A stretch of 64,000 nucleotides of DNA, from positions 5,270,001 to 5,334,000 of the forward strand of contig NZ_CP162102.1 in NCBI RefSeq assembly GCF_042466665.1, read 5' to 3'. Position 1 is the stretch's first letter. Every line of letters starts with the position of its first letter. The position numbers were made by a program, and so were the translations under genes. Positions 32,459 to 41,426 of this stretch are shown in pieces. The notes beneath the pieces were generated by a model. That model did no database searches and was not told the origin of the DNA. It worked only from the letters and a program-made list of their open reading frames with translations. The stretch comes from Peterkaempfera podocarpi. Its GTDB lineage: Bacteria > Actinomycetota > Actinomycetes > Streptomycetales > Streptomycetaceae.

Positions 32459-33156
32459 GCGGGGCCTCCGCTGCCGGCTGCTGCGGTGAGGGGGGTGTGC
32501 AGCGGACGGGCCTGCCGCAGGGCGGTGTCCAGGTCGGCGATCTCCCGGTAGGCCTGCGGGTCGCCGGGCCGGTCGCCGTAGGTGATGTCGTCGAAGGTCC
32601 GTACGGCGTGGCGCAGCGCCTCAGCGTGGGCGGGGAGCGCGGCACCCGCCTCCGCTGCGGCCTCGTCCGCGGTGCGGCCGGGGCGCTCGTCGAGCAGTGC
32701 GCGCTCTTCGAGGGAGCGGACGACGGCGCGGGTCCGTTCCCGCACCGCCTCCGCCCACTGGCCGTCGGCGGCATGGCGCTCCGCGGCCGCGCGGTGCTCG
32801 GCCGCGGTCCGGCGGCGGGCGTCGAAGAGCACGGCCCCGGTGGTGCGGGCGGCGCGCCTCGGCGCACCGAGCCGCCACCACAGGGCGAGACCGATGATCA
32901 GCGCCACCCCGAGGAAGACCAGCAGGCCGGGGGTGCCGGTCAGGGCGTCCCCGCCGACCTGTCCCAGCAGGCGGTCGAACTGCCGCCACGCCCAGTCGAG
33001 CAGGCGCTGCAGCAGGCTGGGGTCGTTGCGGTGGTAGGCGGGATTGGACAGCTCGTGCCGTGCCGCCTCCCGGGCGGCGTCGCGCCCCGTGGTGACGGGT
33101 GCGCTGCCGTCCGCGAGGGCGGTGCCGCCCCGCAGTGCTGCCCCCCGGACGCCCAC
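32455..33156 (-). CDS. DUF4129 domain-containing membrane protein
   Basis: A protein of 233 residues. I chose GTG 33156, five bases after the preceding stop; the frame upstream overlaps the previous gene and has no family character. A short lumenal stretch with NPAYHRNDPSLLQRLLDW precedes one membrane helix (about 80-98). The DUF4129 helical domain follows (AAERHAADGQWAEAVRERTRAVVRSLE region and FDDITYGDRPGDPQAYREI). DUF4129 also occurs as the C-terminal part of membrane transglutaminase-like proteins that pair with MoxR/DUF58. The stop overlaps the DUF4350 start (ATGA). Confidence 0.8.
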   Translation of the reverse strand: MGVRGAALRGGTALADGSAPVTTGRDAAREAARHELSNPAYHRNDPSLLQRLLDWAWRQFDRLLGQVGGDALTGTPGLLVFLGVALIIGLALWWRLGAPRRAARTTGAVLFDARRRTAAEHRAAAERHAADGQWAEAVRERTRAVVRSLEERALLDERPGRTADEAAAEAGAALPAHAEALRHAVRTFDDITYGDRPGDPQAYREIADLDTALRQARPLHTPLTAAAGSGGPA

Positions 33157-33161
33157 GCCGG

Positions 33162-34376
33162 TCAGGCCTTCGGGCCGGCGACCGGGGCCTCGGTCCCGGT
33201 GTCGCCGAACCCCGGCAGGCCGGCGGCACGGGCGAGTTCGATGTCCAGGGCCTCGCGCCGGATGCGCTGGTCCACATAGAGCAGGATGTTGATCCCCGCG
33301 GAGACCGGCACGGTGAGGGTGGAGGCGATCGTGGACGCGATACCGATGATCACCATCGCGCTCAGCGGCAGTGCGGACCCGGTCTGGTCGAAAATGCCCT
33401 GACCGCTGACGATGAGGCCGAGGAAGGTGGCCGGGACGACGAAGATCGCGGAGAAGATGGAGGTCACCAGGCCGCCGAGCAGGGTGATCCCGAAGATTCG
33501 CCACCAGCTGCCGCGTACCAGTCGGGCCGAGCGGGCGAGCGAGGCCCGGATGCCCTGCTTCTCCAGCATCAGGGTGGTGGCGGCCATGCTGTAGCGGATC
33601 CACAGCCAGAGCAGGCAGCCGCCGGCCGCCATTGCGCCGAGCAGCAGCGCGGCGGCCGTCAGAGCCTTGTCGGCGTCGCTGACGGCGGCCAGGATGCCGG
33701 GCAGCAGCAGTACCCCGGCGATCAGGATCACGGCCAGCGCCATCACCAGGACCAGGCCGAACAGGGGCAGCAGCCGCGGCCGGGCGTCCTGCCAGGCCTC
33801 GCGCAGCGAGACGGGGCGGCCCAGGATGGCGCGGCTGACCACCATGGTCAGCAGTGCTCCGGCGATCTGTCCGGCCACGATGAGGACCAGGTAGTTGGCC
33901 AGGTCGCTGACGGAGGAGGCGGTCCGGCTCAGGGTGCCGTTGGAGACGCCCCAGTCGATCAGGGTGGTGGTGAGGGTGCTGAAGAGCGCCACCACCACCG
34001 AGATGCCGAGTGCGGTGCGCCAGTAGCGCCGGGTGGTGGAGACCGCGCCGTCCAGGATCTCGCCGACACCGAGCGGGCGCAGCGGGATCACGCCGGGCTT
34101 GGGGGCGAGGGGTACGCCCCAGCCGGGTGCGCCCCAGGCCGGGCCACCGGGCTGCTGGCCGCCCCAGCCGGGTCCGCCGCCGTACGGCCCGCCGGGGTAC
34201 GGCGTGTACGGGTGCGGGCCGCTACCGCCGGGCTGCCCGTACGGCGGCGCGGGGGGTCCCTGCGGGCCGTCCTGCGGTGCCGACGGACCGGGGACCGCTC
34301 CCGAGCCGGAGGTGGCGCCCTCCTCGTGCTGAGGCTCGGGCGCACCGGGCGGTGCCCAGCCCGGGGTGTCGGTCAT
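33162..34376 (-). CDS. Polytopic membrane protein, glycerophosphodiester phosphodiesterase membrane domain-like
   Basis: A protein of 404 residues from ATG 34376, with AGGAG 5 bases upstream. The first 95 residues are Pro/Gly/Tyr-rich (PPYGQPGG, PYTPYPGGPYGGG) and probably disordered in the cytoplasm. After VIPLRPLGVGEILDGA come six membrane segments (about 120-370) in the pattern of the GP_PDE membrane domain family. No phosphodiesterase catalytic domain is attached. It heads the operon with DUF4129, DUF4350, MoxR and DUF58; the role is unknown but points to the membrane. It is divergent from mtnA. Confidence 0.82.
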   Translation of the reverse strand: MTDTPGWAPPGAPEPQHEEGATSGSGAVPGPSAPQDGPQGPPAPPYGQPGGSGPHPYTPYPGGPYGGGPGWGGQQPGGPAWGAPGWGVPLAPKPGVIPLRPLGVGEILDGAVSTTRRYWRTALGISVVVALFSTLTTTLIDWGVSNGTLSRTASSVSDLANYLVLIVAGQIAGALLTMVVSRAILGRPVSLREAWQDARPRLLPLFGLVLVMALAVILIAGVLLLPGILAAVSDADKALTAAALLLGAMAAGGCLLWLWIRYSMAATTLMLEKQGIRASLARSARLVRGSWWRIFGITLLGGLVTSIFSAIFVVPATFLGLIVSGQGIFDQTGSALPLSAMVIIGIASTIASTLTVPVSAGINILLYVDQRIRREALDIELARAAGLPGFGDTGTEAPVAGPKA

Positions 34377-34557
34377 CGCTGCTCCTTCGGCGGGGATACG
34401 GGGCGTGCGGCGCGTTCGGTGGCGCCCATGGTGCCATGGCCTGATCCAATGCACTGCACCGTCCGGGTGACCGGACGCCGGCAGTGTCCGACGGCGGTGT
34501 CGCGGCAGTGCGGTATGCGCTGTTCTGTTCGAGAGCGGCGGCGGGCAGACTGGGGCG

Positions 34558-35679
34558 ATGGCCGACCTCGCCGCCCCCGGCGCCACCACGATCTCCCACT
34601 CCCCGCCACCGCTGCGTGCGCTGCGCTGGGACGACTCGCGGGACGGCCCCGCACTGCTGCTGCTGGACCAGACGCGGCTCCCCGCGGAGGAGCGCGAGAT
34701 CGTCTGCACCGGCATTCCGACCCTGGTGGAGTTGATACGCAGCCTGGCGGTGCGCGGCGCTCCGGTGCTGGGGCTGGCCGGGGCCTACGGGGTGGCGCTG
34801 GCCGCCGCCCGGGGGTTCTCGGTGGCCGACGCGGCCGAGCAGCTGGCCACCGCCCGCCCCACCGCCGTCAACCTGGCCGTCGGGGTGCGCCGGGCCTTCG
34901 GTGCCTACCGGACGCATCTGGCGGCCAAGCCGGGGGACGAGGACGGCGCCGCCGCGGCCGCACTGGCGGCAGCCCGTGCGATGCACCGGGAGGACGCCGA
35001 GGCGAGCACCGCGATGGCCGCCCATGGCCTGGCGCTGCTGGACCGGCTGGTTCCCGGCGGCGCCCATCGGCTGCTCACCCACTGCAACACCGGGGCACTG
35101 GTGTCGGGCGGCGAGGGCACCGCGCTGGCGGTGGCCCTGGCGGCCCACCGGGCGGGCCGACTGCGCCGGCTGTGGGTGGACGAGACGAGGCCGCTGCTCC
35201 AGGGCGCCCGGCTGACCGCGTACGAGGCGGCCCGTGCCGGGATGCCGTACACCCTGCTGGCCGACAACGCGGCCGGTTCGCTGTTCGCCGCCGGTGAGGT
35301 GGACGCTGTACTGGTGGGCGCGGACCGGATCGCCGCCGACGGATCCACCGCCAACAAGGTCGGCAGCTATCCGCTGGCGGTGCTGGCCCGCCACCACGGC
35401 GTGCCGTTCGTGGTGGTGGCGCCCAGCACCACGGTGGATCCGCACACCCCGGCCGGGGACGCGATCGAGGTGGAGCAGCGGGGCTCGCACGAGGTGGCCG
35501 AATTCGCCGGGGTGGCGGTTGCTCCTCCGGGGGCGACCGCGTACAACCCCGCCTTCGATGTCACTCCCCCCGAGTTGATCAGCGCGATCGTCACGGAAAA
35601 AGGCCCCGTCTCACCGGTGGATGTGAGCGGGATGACACAGCTGTGTGCCATGTCACTGTCGAGTAATGAGACGATGTGA
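34558..35679 (+). CDS. mtnA: S-methyl-5-thioribose-1-phosphate isomerase
   Basis: A protein of 373 residues of the eIF2B-like/MtnA family, which converts methylthioribose-1-phosphate to methylthioribulose-1-phosphate in methionine salvage. Landmarks: IRSLAVRGAPVLGLAGAYG (about 61-79), the catalytic-Cys motif THCNTGAL (about 178-185), DETRPLLQGARLTAYE, and the catalytic-Asp motif VGADRIAADGSTANKVGSY (about 258-276). Other salvage genes are not in the window. The spacer to the divergent membrane-protein gene is 181 bases and contains several short palindromes (GTCCGG/CCGGAC near 34460). Its stop is 3 bases before the mtrA start, so mtrA may be cotranscribed. Confidence 0.95.
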   Translation: MADLAAPGATTISHSPPPLRALRWDDSRDGPALLLLDQTRLPAEEREIVCTGIPTLVELIRSLAVRGAPVLGLAGAYGVALAAARGFSVADAAEQLATARPTAVNLAVGVRRAFGAYRTHLAAKPGDEDGAAAAALAAARAMHREDAEASTAMAAHGLALLDRLVPGGAHRLLTHCNTGALVSGGEGTALAVALAAHRAGRLRRLWVDETRPLLQGARLTAYEAARAGMPYTLLADNAAGSLFAAGEVDAVLVGADRIAADGSTANKVGSYPLAVLARHHGVPFVVVAPSTTVDPHTPAGDAIEVEQRGSHEVAEFAGVAVAPPGATAYNPAFDVTPPELISAIVTEKGPVSPVDVSGMTQLCAMSLSSNETM

Positions 35680-35682
35680 AGC

Positions 35683-36360
35683 ATGAAGGGACGCGTCCTG
35701 GTCGTCGATGACGACACCGCACTGGCCGAGATGCTCGGCATCGTTCTCCGTGGTGAGGGTTTTGAGCCCTTCTTTGTCGCGGACGGGGACAAGGCGCTCA
35801 CCGTTTTCCGGGAGAGCAAGCCCGACCTGGTCCTCCTCGATCTGATGCTGCCCGGCCGCGACGGCATTGACGTCTGCCGGCAGATCCGGGCGGAGTCCGG
35901 GGTTCCGATCGTGATGCTCACCGCGAAGAGCGACACCGTCGATGTGGTCGTGGGGCTGGAGTCCGGCGCCGACGACTATGTGATCAAGCCGTTCAAGCCC
36001 AAGGAGTTGGTGGCCCGGGTACGTGCCCGGCTGCGCCGCGCCGAGGAGCCCACGCCCGAGCAGCTCGCCATCGGCGACCTGGTGATCGACGTGGCCGGGC
36101 ACTCGGTGAAGCGGGACGGGCGGTCCATCCCGCTGACCCCGCTGGAGTTCGACCTGCTGGTCGCCCTGGCCCGCAAGCCCTGGCAGGTCTTCACCCGGGA
36201 GGTGCTGCTGGAGCAGGTCTGGGGCTACCGGCACGCCGCCGACACCCGGCTGGTCAATGTCCATGTGCAGCGTCTGCGCTCCAAGATCGAACGGGACCCG
36301 GAGCGGCCCGAGATCGTGGTGACCGTGCGCGGCGTCGGATACAAGGCCGGGCCCAGCTGA
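35683..36360 (+). CDS. mtrA: Two-component response regulator MtrA (OmpR family)
   Basis: A protein of 225 residues. The receiver has DDD at 9-11, the phosphoacceptor Asp53 in LLDLMLPGRDG and the Lys in KPFKPKEL. The winged-helix effector domain covers about 130-222 and ends HVQRLRSKIERDPERP followed by TVRGVGYKAG. MtrA is the conserved actinobacterial regulator of cell division and envelope genes; in Streptomyces it also affects development and antibiotic genes. The downstream mtrB starts one base after its stop, and lpqB completes the set. The promoter is either inside the end of mtnA or that of mtnA. Confidence 0.97.
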   Translation: MKGRVLVVDDDTALAEMLGIVLRGEGFEPFFVADGDKALTVFRESKPDLVLLDLMLPGRDGIDVCRQIRAESGVPIVMLTAKSDTVDVVVGLESGADDYVIKPFKPKELVARVRARLRRAEEPTPEQLAIGDLVIDVAGHSVKRDGRSIPLTPLEFDLLVALARKPWQVFTREVLLEQVWGYRHAADTRLVNVHVQRLRSKIERDPERPEIVVTVRGVGYKAGPS

Positions 36361-36361
36361 C

Positions 36362-38458
36362 GTGAGCAGTAAGCAATACCAGGACTCCCCGTCCCGCGAC
36401 TCGGCGGGCGGGGAGTCGGCGTCCGTGGGCCGTGACCGTGTGCGCACCGGCCGCCGCGGAGTGATACCGCTGGCCGCCCTGCTGGGGCGGCAGGTCAGGC
36501 GGCCGTTCCGGCGTGGGGTCGCGCTCTGGCGCCGCTCCATCCAGCTGCGGGTGGTGGCGACCACCCTGGTGCTGTCGCTGGGCGTGGTGCTGCTGCTCGG
36601 CGTCGTGGTGATGGCCCAGGTCCGCACCGGGCTGCTGGACGCCAAGCGGCATGTCGCGGAGAGCCAGGCCGCGGGCGGCTTCTCGGTGGCGCAGAAGCAG
36701 ATCGACGCGGCCCGTGAGCTGCCCAAGACCGGCAGCGGGGCCGATCCGTCCACCGAGGACATCGGCGACTGGATGGGCAAGCAGGTCGACCAGCTCGCCA
36801 GCAGCGGGCAGGGCGTCTACTCGGTGGTCGCCCTGGTGCCGTCCACCGCGCAGCAGCAGGCCTCCACCTCCGACAACTCCGGGGTGCGCAGCCCCCGGAC
36901 CACCGGCAATGTCTCCCCCCAGTCCATCTCGCCCGAACTGCAGCAGAAGCTCGCCGACCACCCCGGCACCGTGCAGGAGCAGCCCACCGTCATCCTGCGC
37001 GACCAGGGCGACGGACCCCGGCGGGAGGCAGGCCTGGTCATCGGCAAGCAGCTGACCGGCCCCAGCCGCACGGCCTACCAGCTCTACTACGTCTTCCCGT
37101 TCGGGCAGGAGACCAAGACCCTGGGCCTGGTGACCGGCACGCTGGCCACCGCGGGAGTCTTTGTGGTGGTGCTCCTGGGGGCCATCGCCTGGATGGTGGT
37201 GCGGATGGTGGTCACCCCCGTGCGGATGGCCGCGGGCATCTCCGAGCGGCTGGCCGCCGGTCACCTCGACGAGCGGATGAAGGTCACCGGTACCGACGAC
37301 ATCGCCCGGCTCGGTGACTCGTTCAACGAGATGGCCAATGCGCTGTGGGCGCAGATTCGGCAGCTGGAGGAGCTCTCCCGGGTCCAGCGGCGCTTTGTCT
37401 CCGACGTCTCCCATGAGCTGCGCACCCCCCTGACCACCGTCCGGATGGCCGCCGACCTGCTCTACGAGGGCCGCGAGGACATGGATCCGGCGTCCGCCCG
37501 CTCCGCGGAGCTGCTCCAGGGCCAGCTGGACCGCTTTGAGTCGCTGCTCTCCGATCTGCTGGAGATCAGCCGCTTCGACGCCGGAGCCGCGGTTCTCGAC
37601 GCCGAGCCGGCAGACCTCCGGGAGATCGCGGCCCGGGTGGTGGAGGCGGCGGAGCCGCTGGCCGCCGCCAAGGGGAGCGCGCTGCTGGTACGCGGCACCG
37701 AGGAGCCCGTGATGGCGGAGGTCGACCCCCGCCGGATCGAGCGGATCCTGCGGAACCTGGTGGTCAACGCCTTGGAGCACGGCGAGGGCCGCGATGTGGT
37801 GGTGAGGCTGGGCTCCGGGGAGGGCTCGGTTGCGGTGGCCGTACGCGACCACGGCATCGGCCTCAAGCCGGGGGAGGCCTCCCGGGTCTTCCATCGCTTC
37901 TGGCGTGCCGACCCGGCCCGTCAGCGGACCACCGGCGGCACCGGGCTGGGCCTCTCGATCGCGCTGGAGGACGCCCATCTGCACGGTGGCTGGCTGCAGG
38001 CCTGGGGAGAGCCCGGTGGCGGCTCGCAGTTCCGGCTCACCGTGCCGCGCACCCGGGGCGGGGAGATCGGGCGGTCGCCGATCCCCCTGGAGCCCGAGGA
38101 CTCCCGGCACAACCGCGGACTGGGCGCGCCCGGCACGCCGTACCGGCGGGTGGCACGGCCGGCCTGGGCCGACCGGGCTGCCGCCGAGAACGGGCCGGAG
38201 ACGTCGGAGAACGGCGGCGGCTTCGGGCCCGGTCTCGGCGGAGTGCTCACCATCGGACCGGGGCTGGGTACCGGGTCACGGGCGCAGCGGCGTCCGGCTG
38301 CGGATCCCTCCGACGTCCGGGCGGCCTCCTCGGGGTACGGTGCCACCGGCGCGCAGGTGGTGGTGGACCGCGGCAGCGGCAGGACCGGTCCGACGGGGCC
38401 GGAGGCCGCGCCGGGCGGCGCGTCGGAGGAGGAGCGGGACGGTGCGGAGGAAGGCTGA
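36362..38458 (+). CDS. mtrB: Sensor histidine kinase MtrB
   Basis: A protein of 698 residues from GTG 36362. Two membrane helices (about 65-88 and 262-285) enclose an extracytoplasmic sensor of about 170 residues. Then come HAMP (286-338), the dimerization helix with phospho-acceptor His351 in VSHELRTPL, and the HATPase with N-box NLVVNALEHGEG and DHGIGLKPG plus TGGTGLGLSIA. After about residue 570 there is a long Gly/Pro/Arg-rich tail not needed for catalysis. MtrB phosphorylates MtrA. The end overlaps the lpqB start by 17 bases, suggesting coupled expression. Confidence 0.97.
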   Translation: MSSKQYQDSPSRDSAGGESASVGRDRVRTGRRGVIPLAALLGRQVRRPFRRGVALWRRSIQLRVVATTLVLSLGVVLLLGVVVMAQVRTGLLDAKRHVAESQAAGGFSVAQKQIDAARELPKTGSGADPSTEDIGDWMGKQVDQLASSGQGVYSVVALVPSTAQQQASTSDNSGVRSPRTTGNVSPQSISPELQQKLADHPGTVQEQPTVILRDQGDGPRREAGLVIGKQLTGPSRTAYQLYYVFPFGQETKTLGLVTGTLATAGVFVVVLLGAIAWMVVRMVVTPVRMAAGISERLAAGHLDERMKVTGTDDIARLGDSFNEMANALWAQIRQLEELSRVQRRFVSDVSHELRTPLTTVRMAADLLYEGREDMDPASARSAELLQGQLDRFESLLSDLLEISRFDAGAAVLDAEPADLREIAARVVEAAEPLAAAKGSALLVRGTEEPVMAEVDPRRIERILRNLVVNALEHGEGRDVVVRLGSGEGSVAVAVRDHGIGLKPGEASRVFHRFWRADPARQRTTGGTGLGLSIALEDAHLHGGWLQAWGEPGGGSQFRLTVPRTRGGEIGRSPIPLEPEDSRHNRGLGAPGTPYRRVARPAWADRAAAENGPETSENGGGFGPGLGGVLTIGPGLGTGSRAQRRPAADPSDVRAASSGYGATGAQVVVDRGSGRTGPTGPEAAPGGASEEERDGAEEG

Positions 38459-40262
38459 TCGGCGGCTGATCGCCGTGGCGCTGCCGCTGGCGGCGCTGCT
38501 GACCGGCTGTGCGGCGATGCCGGACAGCGGCGAGGTGTCCGAGGTCAATGCGGCCGAGCACGGCGACGACCAGAACCTTCAGGTCCGGGTCTTCCCGGTC
38601 CATCCGCAGAAGGGCCTGGACCCGGAGGATCTGCTGCAGAACTTCCTGGACGCCACCGTGGGCGACGAGGCCGGCTACACCACTGCCAAGGAGTACCTCA
38701 CCGAGCAGGAGGCGCAGCGGTGGCGCCCGGAGGCCAAGGTGGTGGTGCTCACCGGCAACCCCCGGCTGCGGCTGACCACCACCACGGACAGCCGGGCGCA
38801 GGTCACCGCCGACGGCAGCAGCGTCGCCGAACTGGACGCCAACAAGACCTTCGAGCCGGAGAAGGGCGACTTCCGTACCGTCTTCACCTTCGAGAAGGTG
38901 AAGGGCGAGTGGCGGATCTCCCATCTGCCCGACGGCCTGATCGTCAACGAGACCAACTTCAGCAATGTCTACGAACGGGTCAACCGGTACTACTTCGCCG
39001 CGGCCGACCCCTCCCGTCCGGGCACCCGGCGGCCCGTGCTGGTGCCCGACCCGATCTACCTACGCCGCCGCATAGACCCGCTCACCGAGGCGGCCAAGGC
39101 GGTGGCCGACGGACCCTCTGACTGGCTGGCCCCCGCGGTGACCTCGGCCCTGGACGGAGTGACGGTGCTGTCCCAGCAGATCTCCTCGGACGACAGCCGG
39201 GAGGTCCGGGTCCGGGTGAGCGCACTCGATCTGCGCGGACACCACGAGGCCTGCCAGCAGATGGCCGTGCAGTTGCTGAGCACCTTCGCCGACCAGGCCG
39301 CAGGCAGTGTGAGCCGGGTGTCCGTCCTGGACCGGGGCGGACACACCGGCTGCCAGGTGGACTCGCAGGTGGCCCGCAGCTACTCGGCCGTGTCGGCCGG
39401 CGGCCTGTACTTCCAGGACTCCGACAGCTGGCAGCTGAAGAAGCTGGTGGGCGATGACGGTTCCGTCGACGGCAGCCCGGTGGCCACCGACTCCCCGCGG
39501 GTCCTCGGGCCGCTGGGCGAGCCGCACCAGCAGCCCCGGATGCGTTCGGTGGCGGTGCGGCGCGACGGCGGCCTGGCGGCGGCTGTGGCGCAGAACGGCA
39601 GGGCGCTCTACGAGGCGGGCCTGACCGCCGGTGCCAAGCTGGATCCGATCGCCGAGGTCACCAGCCCGGCTGGGCCGGGGCTCTCCGAGCCCACCTGGGA
39701 CGCCCAGGGAGACCTGTGGATCGCCGACCTCAACCCGGCAGCGCCGCGGGTGCTGATGGTGCGCGGCACCCACGCCTATCCGGTGACGGTGAAGGGCCTC
39801 GGCGACCGCATCGTCCAGGGCCTGAAGATCGCCTCCGACGGCACCCGCATCGCGCTGCTGCTGGCCGATCCCGGTGCCAAGGGCGTGCGCACCGTGGAGA
39901 TGGGCGTGGTACGCCACATGGGCACCGAGGCCGCGCCGCAGGCGGAGATCTCCGGACTGCGCCCGGTGGCCCCGCAGCTGGTCGACGTCACCGCGGTCGC
40001 CTGGGCCGACACCGATCAGCTGCTGGTGCTGGGCCAGGAGGCCGAGGGCGTCAAGCACCCGCAGCTGGTGGGGGTGGACGGCTCGCACAGTGATGACACC
40101 ACCCTCCAGGCACCCGAGGGGGAAACCCGGGTGGCGGCGTCGGAGGACCCCAAGTCGGCGGTGTACGCGGACTCGCAGGACCACAAGATCTACCGGCTGG
40201 AGCCCAACGGGCAGTGGCGTGCGGTGGCCAAGAAGGCGATGGCGCCGGTCTACCCGGGCTGA
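38442..40262 (+). CDS. lpqB: Lipoprotein LpqB
   Basis: A protein of 606 residues from GTG 38442, with GGAGGAGG about 9 bases upstream. A lipoprotein signal peptide ends in the lipobox LLTGC (Cys23). The mature part contains a GerMN-like domain (about 40-310, in two blocks) and a C-terminal beta-propeller-like LpqB domain (about 330-600; repeats such as PTWDAQGDLWIADL). LpqB interacts with the sensor part of MtrB and modulates the MtrAB pathway. It overlaps mtrB by 17 bases and is convergent with comF, overlapping that gene's 3' end by 13 bases. Confidence 0.95.
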   Translation: MRRKADRRLIAVALPLAALLTGCAAMPDSGEVSEVNAAEHGDDQNLQVRVFPVHPQKGLDPEDLLQNFLDATVGDEAGYTTAKEYLTEQEAQRWRPEAKVVVLTGNPRLRLTTTTDSRAQVTADGSSVAELDANKTFEPEKGDFRTVFTFEKVKGEWRISHLPDGLIVNETNFSNVYERVNRYYFAAADPSRPGTRRPVLVPDPIYLRRRIDPLTEAAKAVADGPSDWLAPAVTSALDGVTVLSQQISSDDSREVRVRVSALDLRGHHEACQQMAVQLLSTFADQAAGSVSRVSVLDRGGHTGCQVDSQVARSYSAVSAGGLYFQDSDSWQLKKLVGDDGSVDGSPVATDSPRVLGPLGEPHQQPRMRSVAVRRDGGLAAAVAQNGRALYEAGLTAGAKLDPIAEVTSPAGPGLSEPTWDAQGDLWIADLNPAAPRVLMVRGTHAYPVTVKGLGDRIVQGLKIASDGTRIALLLADPGAKGVRTVEMGVVRHMGTEAAPQAEISGLRPVAPQLVDVTAVAWADTDQLLVLGQEAEGVKHPQLVGVDGSHSDDTTLQAPEGETRVAASEDPKSAVYADSQDHKIYRLEPNGQWRAVAKKAMAPVYPG

Positions 40263-41059
40263 GCGCGCGGCCGGCCGCCGCCGGGGGCCGGTGGGCGGCT
40301 GTGCCCGGACACCTGGCGGCCGGGTGCCCCCGGCCGGCTGAGCCGGCCGCCCGGGCTCCGGCGCGCGGTGGCCGCGACGGTGGCTGCGGCGAGCACCTCG
40401 GCGCCGGCCGTGGTCAGCGCACGGGCTGCCTCGGCGAGGCTGGCGCCGGTGGTGACCAGGTCGTCCACCAGGACCACCGGGCGCCGGTGCAGCAGGCGCG
40501 CCGCGGACGGCCGTACGGCCAGTGCACCCGCGAGATTGCGCCACCGCTCGGGGGCGGTCAGACCGGACTGGTCGGCAAGGGGCCGGACCGGCCGCAGCAG
40601 TGGGGCGCTGCGCCCGTGGAGCCCCTCCCGATGCAGCTGCCGGACGGCGGCGTGGGCGAGCCGCCGCACCGGGTCGTGGCCCCGGGCGCGTACCGCGTGG
40701 CGGGTGGAGGGCACCGGGACGAGCAGCAGTGGGTGGTCCCTCGCGGTGGGCCCGAGGTCGGCCAGCGCCGCCCGTACGGCAGTGGCCAGTGCGGCGCCGA
40801 GCGGGACGGCCAGCCGCAGGGCGCCGCGCTCCTTGTGGGCCAGCAGCAGGGCTCGGACCGGGCCTGCGTACTCGGCCGCGGCGTACACCGGGGGCAGGCC
40901 GGGCGGAGCAGGTTCGGGCCGCACCGGGCGTCCTGGGGTGCCGGCCAGGGCGGTGCGGCAGCCGCTGCACAGCTGGCCGCGGGCCGTTCCGCAGCCGGCG
41001 CAGCGGGTGGGCAGCAGCAGATCCAGCAGGACGTCCAGCGGGCGGGCGGCGGGTTCCAT
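40250..41059 (-). CDS. comF: ComF family phosphoribosyltransferase-like protein
   Basis: A protein of 269 residues from ATG 41059. The N-terminal zinc knuckle has Cys20, Cys23, Cys31 and Cys34 (CAGCGTARGQLCSGC), and a type I phosphoribosyltransferase fold follows with the PRPP motif VVLVDDLVTTGASLAEA (about 207-223). ComF proteins are needed for DNA uptake in competent bacteria; in actinobacteria without known competence they may act in recombination or nucleotide handling. The C-terminal 40 residues are Arg/Pro/Gly-rich. Its stop lies inside the last 13 bases of lpqB on the other strand. Confidence 0.88.
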   Translation of the reverse strand: MEPAARPLDVLLDLLLPTRCAGCGTARGQLCSGCRTALAGTPGRPVRPEPAPPGLPPVYAAAEYAGPVRALLLAHKERGALRLAVPLGAALATAVRAALADLGPTARDHPLLLVPVPSTRHAVRARGHDPVRRLAHAAVRQLHREGLHGRSAPLLRPVRPLADQSGLTAPERWRNLAGALAVRPSAARLLHRRPVVLVDDLVTTGASLAEAARALTTAGAEVLAAATVAATARRSPGGRLSRPGAPGRQVSGHSRPPAPGGGRPRAQPG

Positions 41060-41426
41060 AGGTCCCTCCCGGGAGCTGTGGCTGATGGTGCCGGGTGCCA
41101 GGGTGACGACCGACAGGGTCGACCGGGTCCGATTCACAGCACGTTCATCCCAATGGGGGTAAAGCGTCCCGAACTGCTGTGCTGAGCTGTCCAAGGGACT
41201 ACGTTCGGTTGTGGAACGGGTGTCCGTAGGCCGAAGAGGCGGAAACCTCGGTGGAGGTGTTTCATGGGGTTTCAGCCGTCCCTGGTGGGGAGGAAGTGGT
41301 GAGAGAAGCGGTTCCGCCCGCCACCCCCGCTGAGGGGTGAACCGCAGGGCGGACGGACTGCGTACTCAGTGGGCCGCGCGGGGCCCTGGCTCCGCACGGC
41401 GTCAGCGCAAGGGAACGGAGTTCTGC
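41060..41426. promoter_or_regulatory. Divergent comF/hpf spacer with a structured hpf leader
   Basis: There is no gene in these 367 bases. Near the hpf side there is an imperfect hairpin at 41242-41263 and a two-stage hairpin at 41308-41345 (outer stem 41308-41314 with 41339-41345; inner stem 41323-41327 with 41334-41338). I found no clear -10/-35 pair and no convincing SigR or SigB consensus. Confidence 0.4.
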
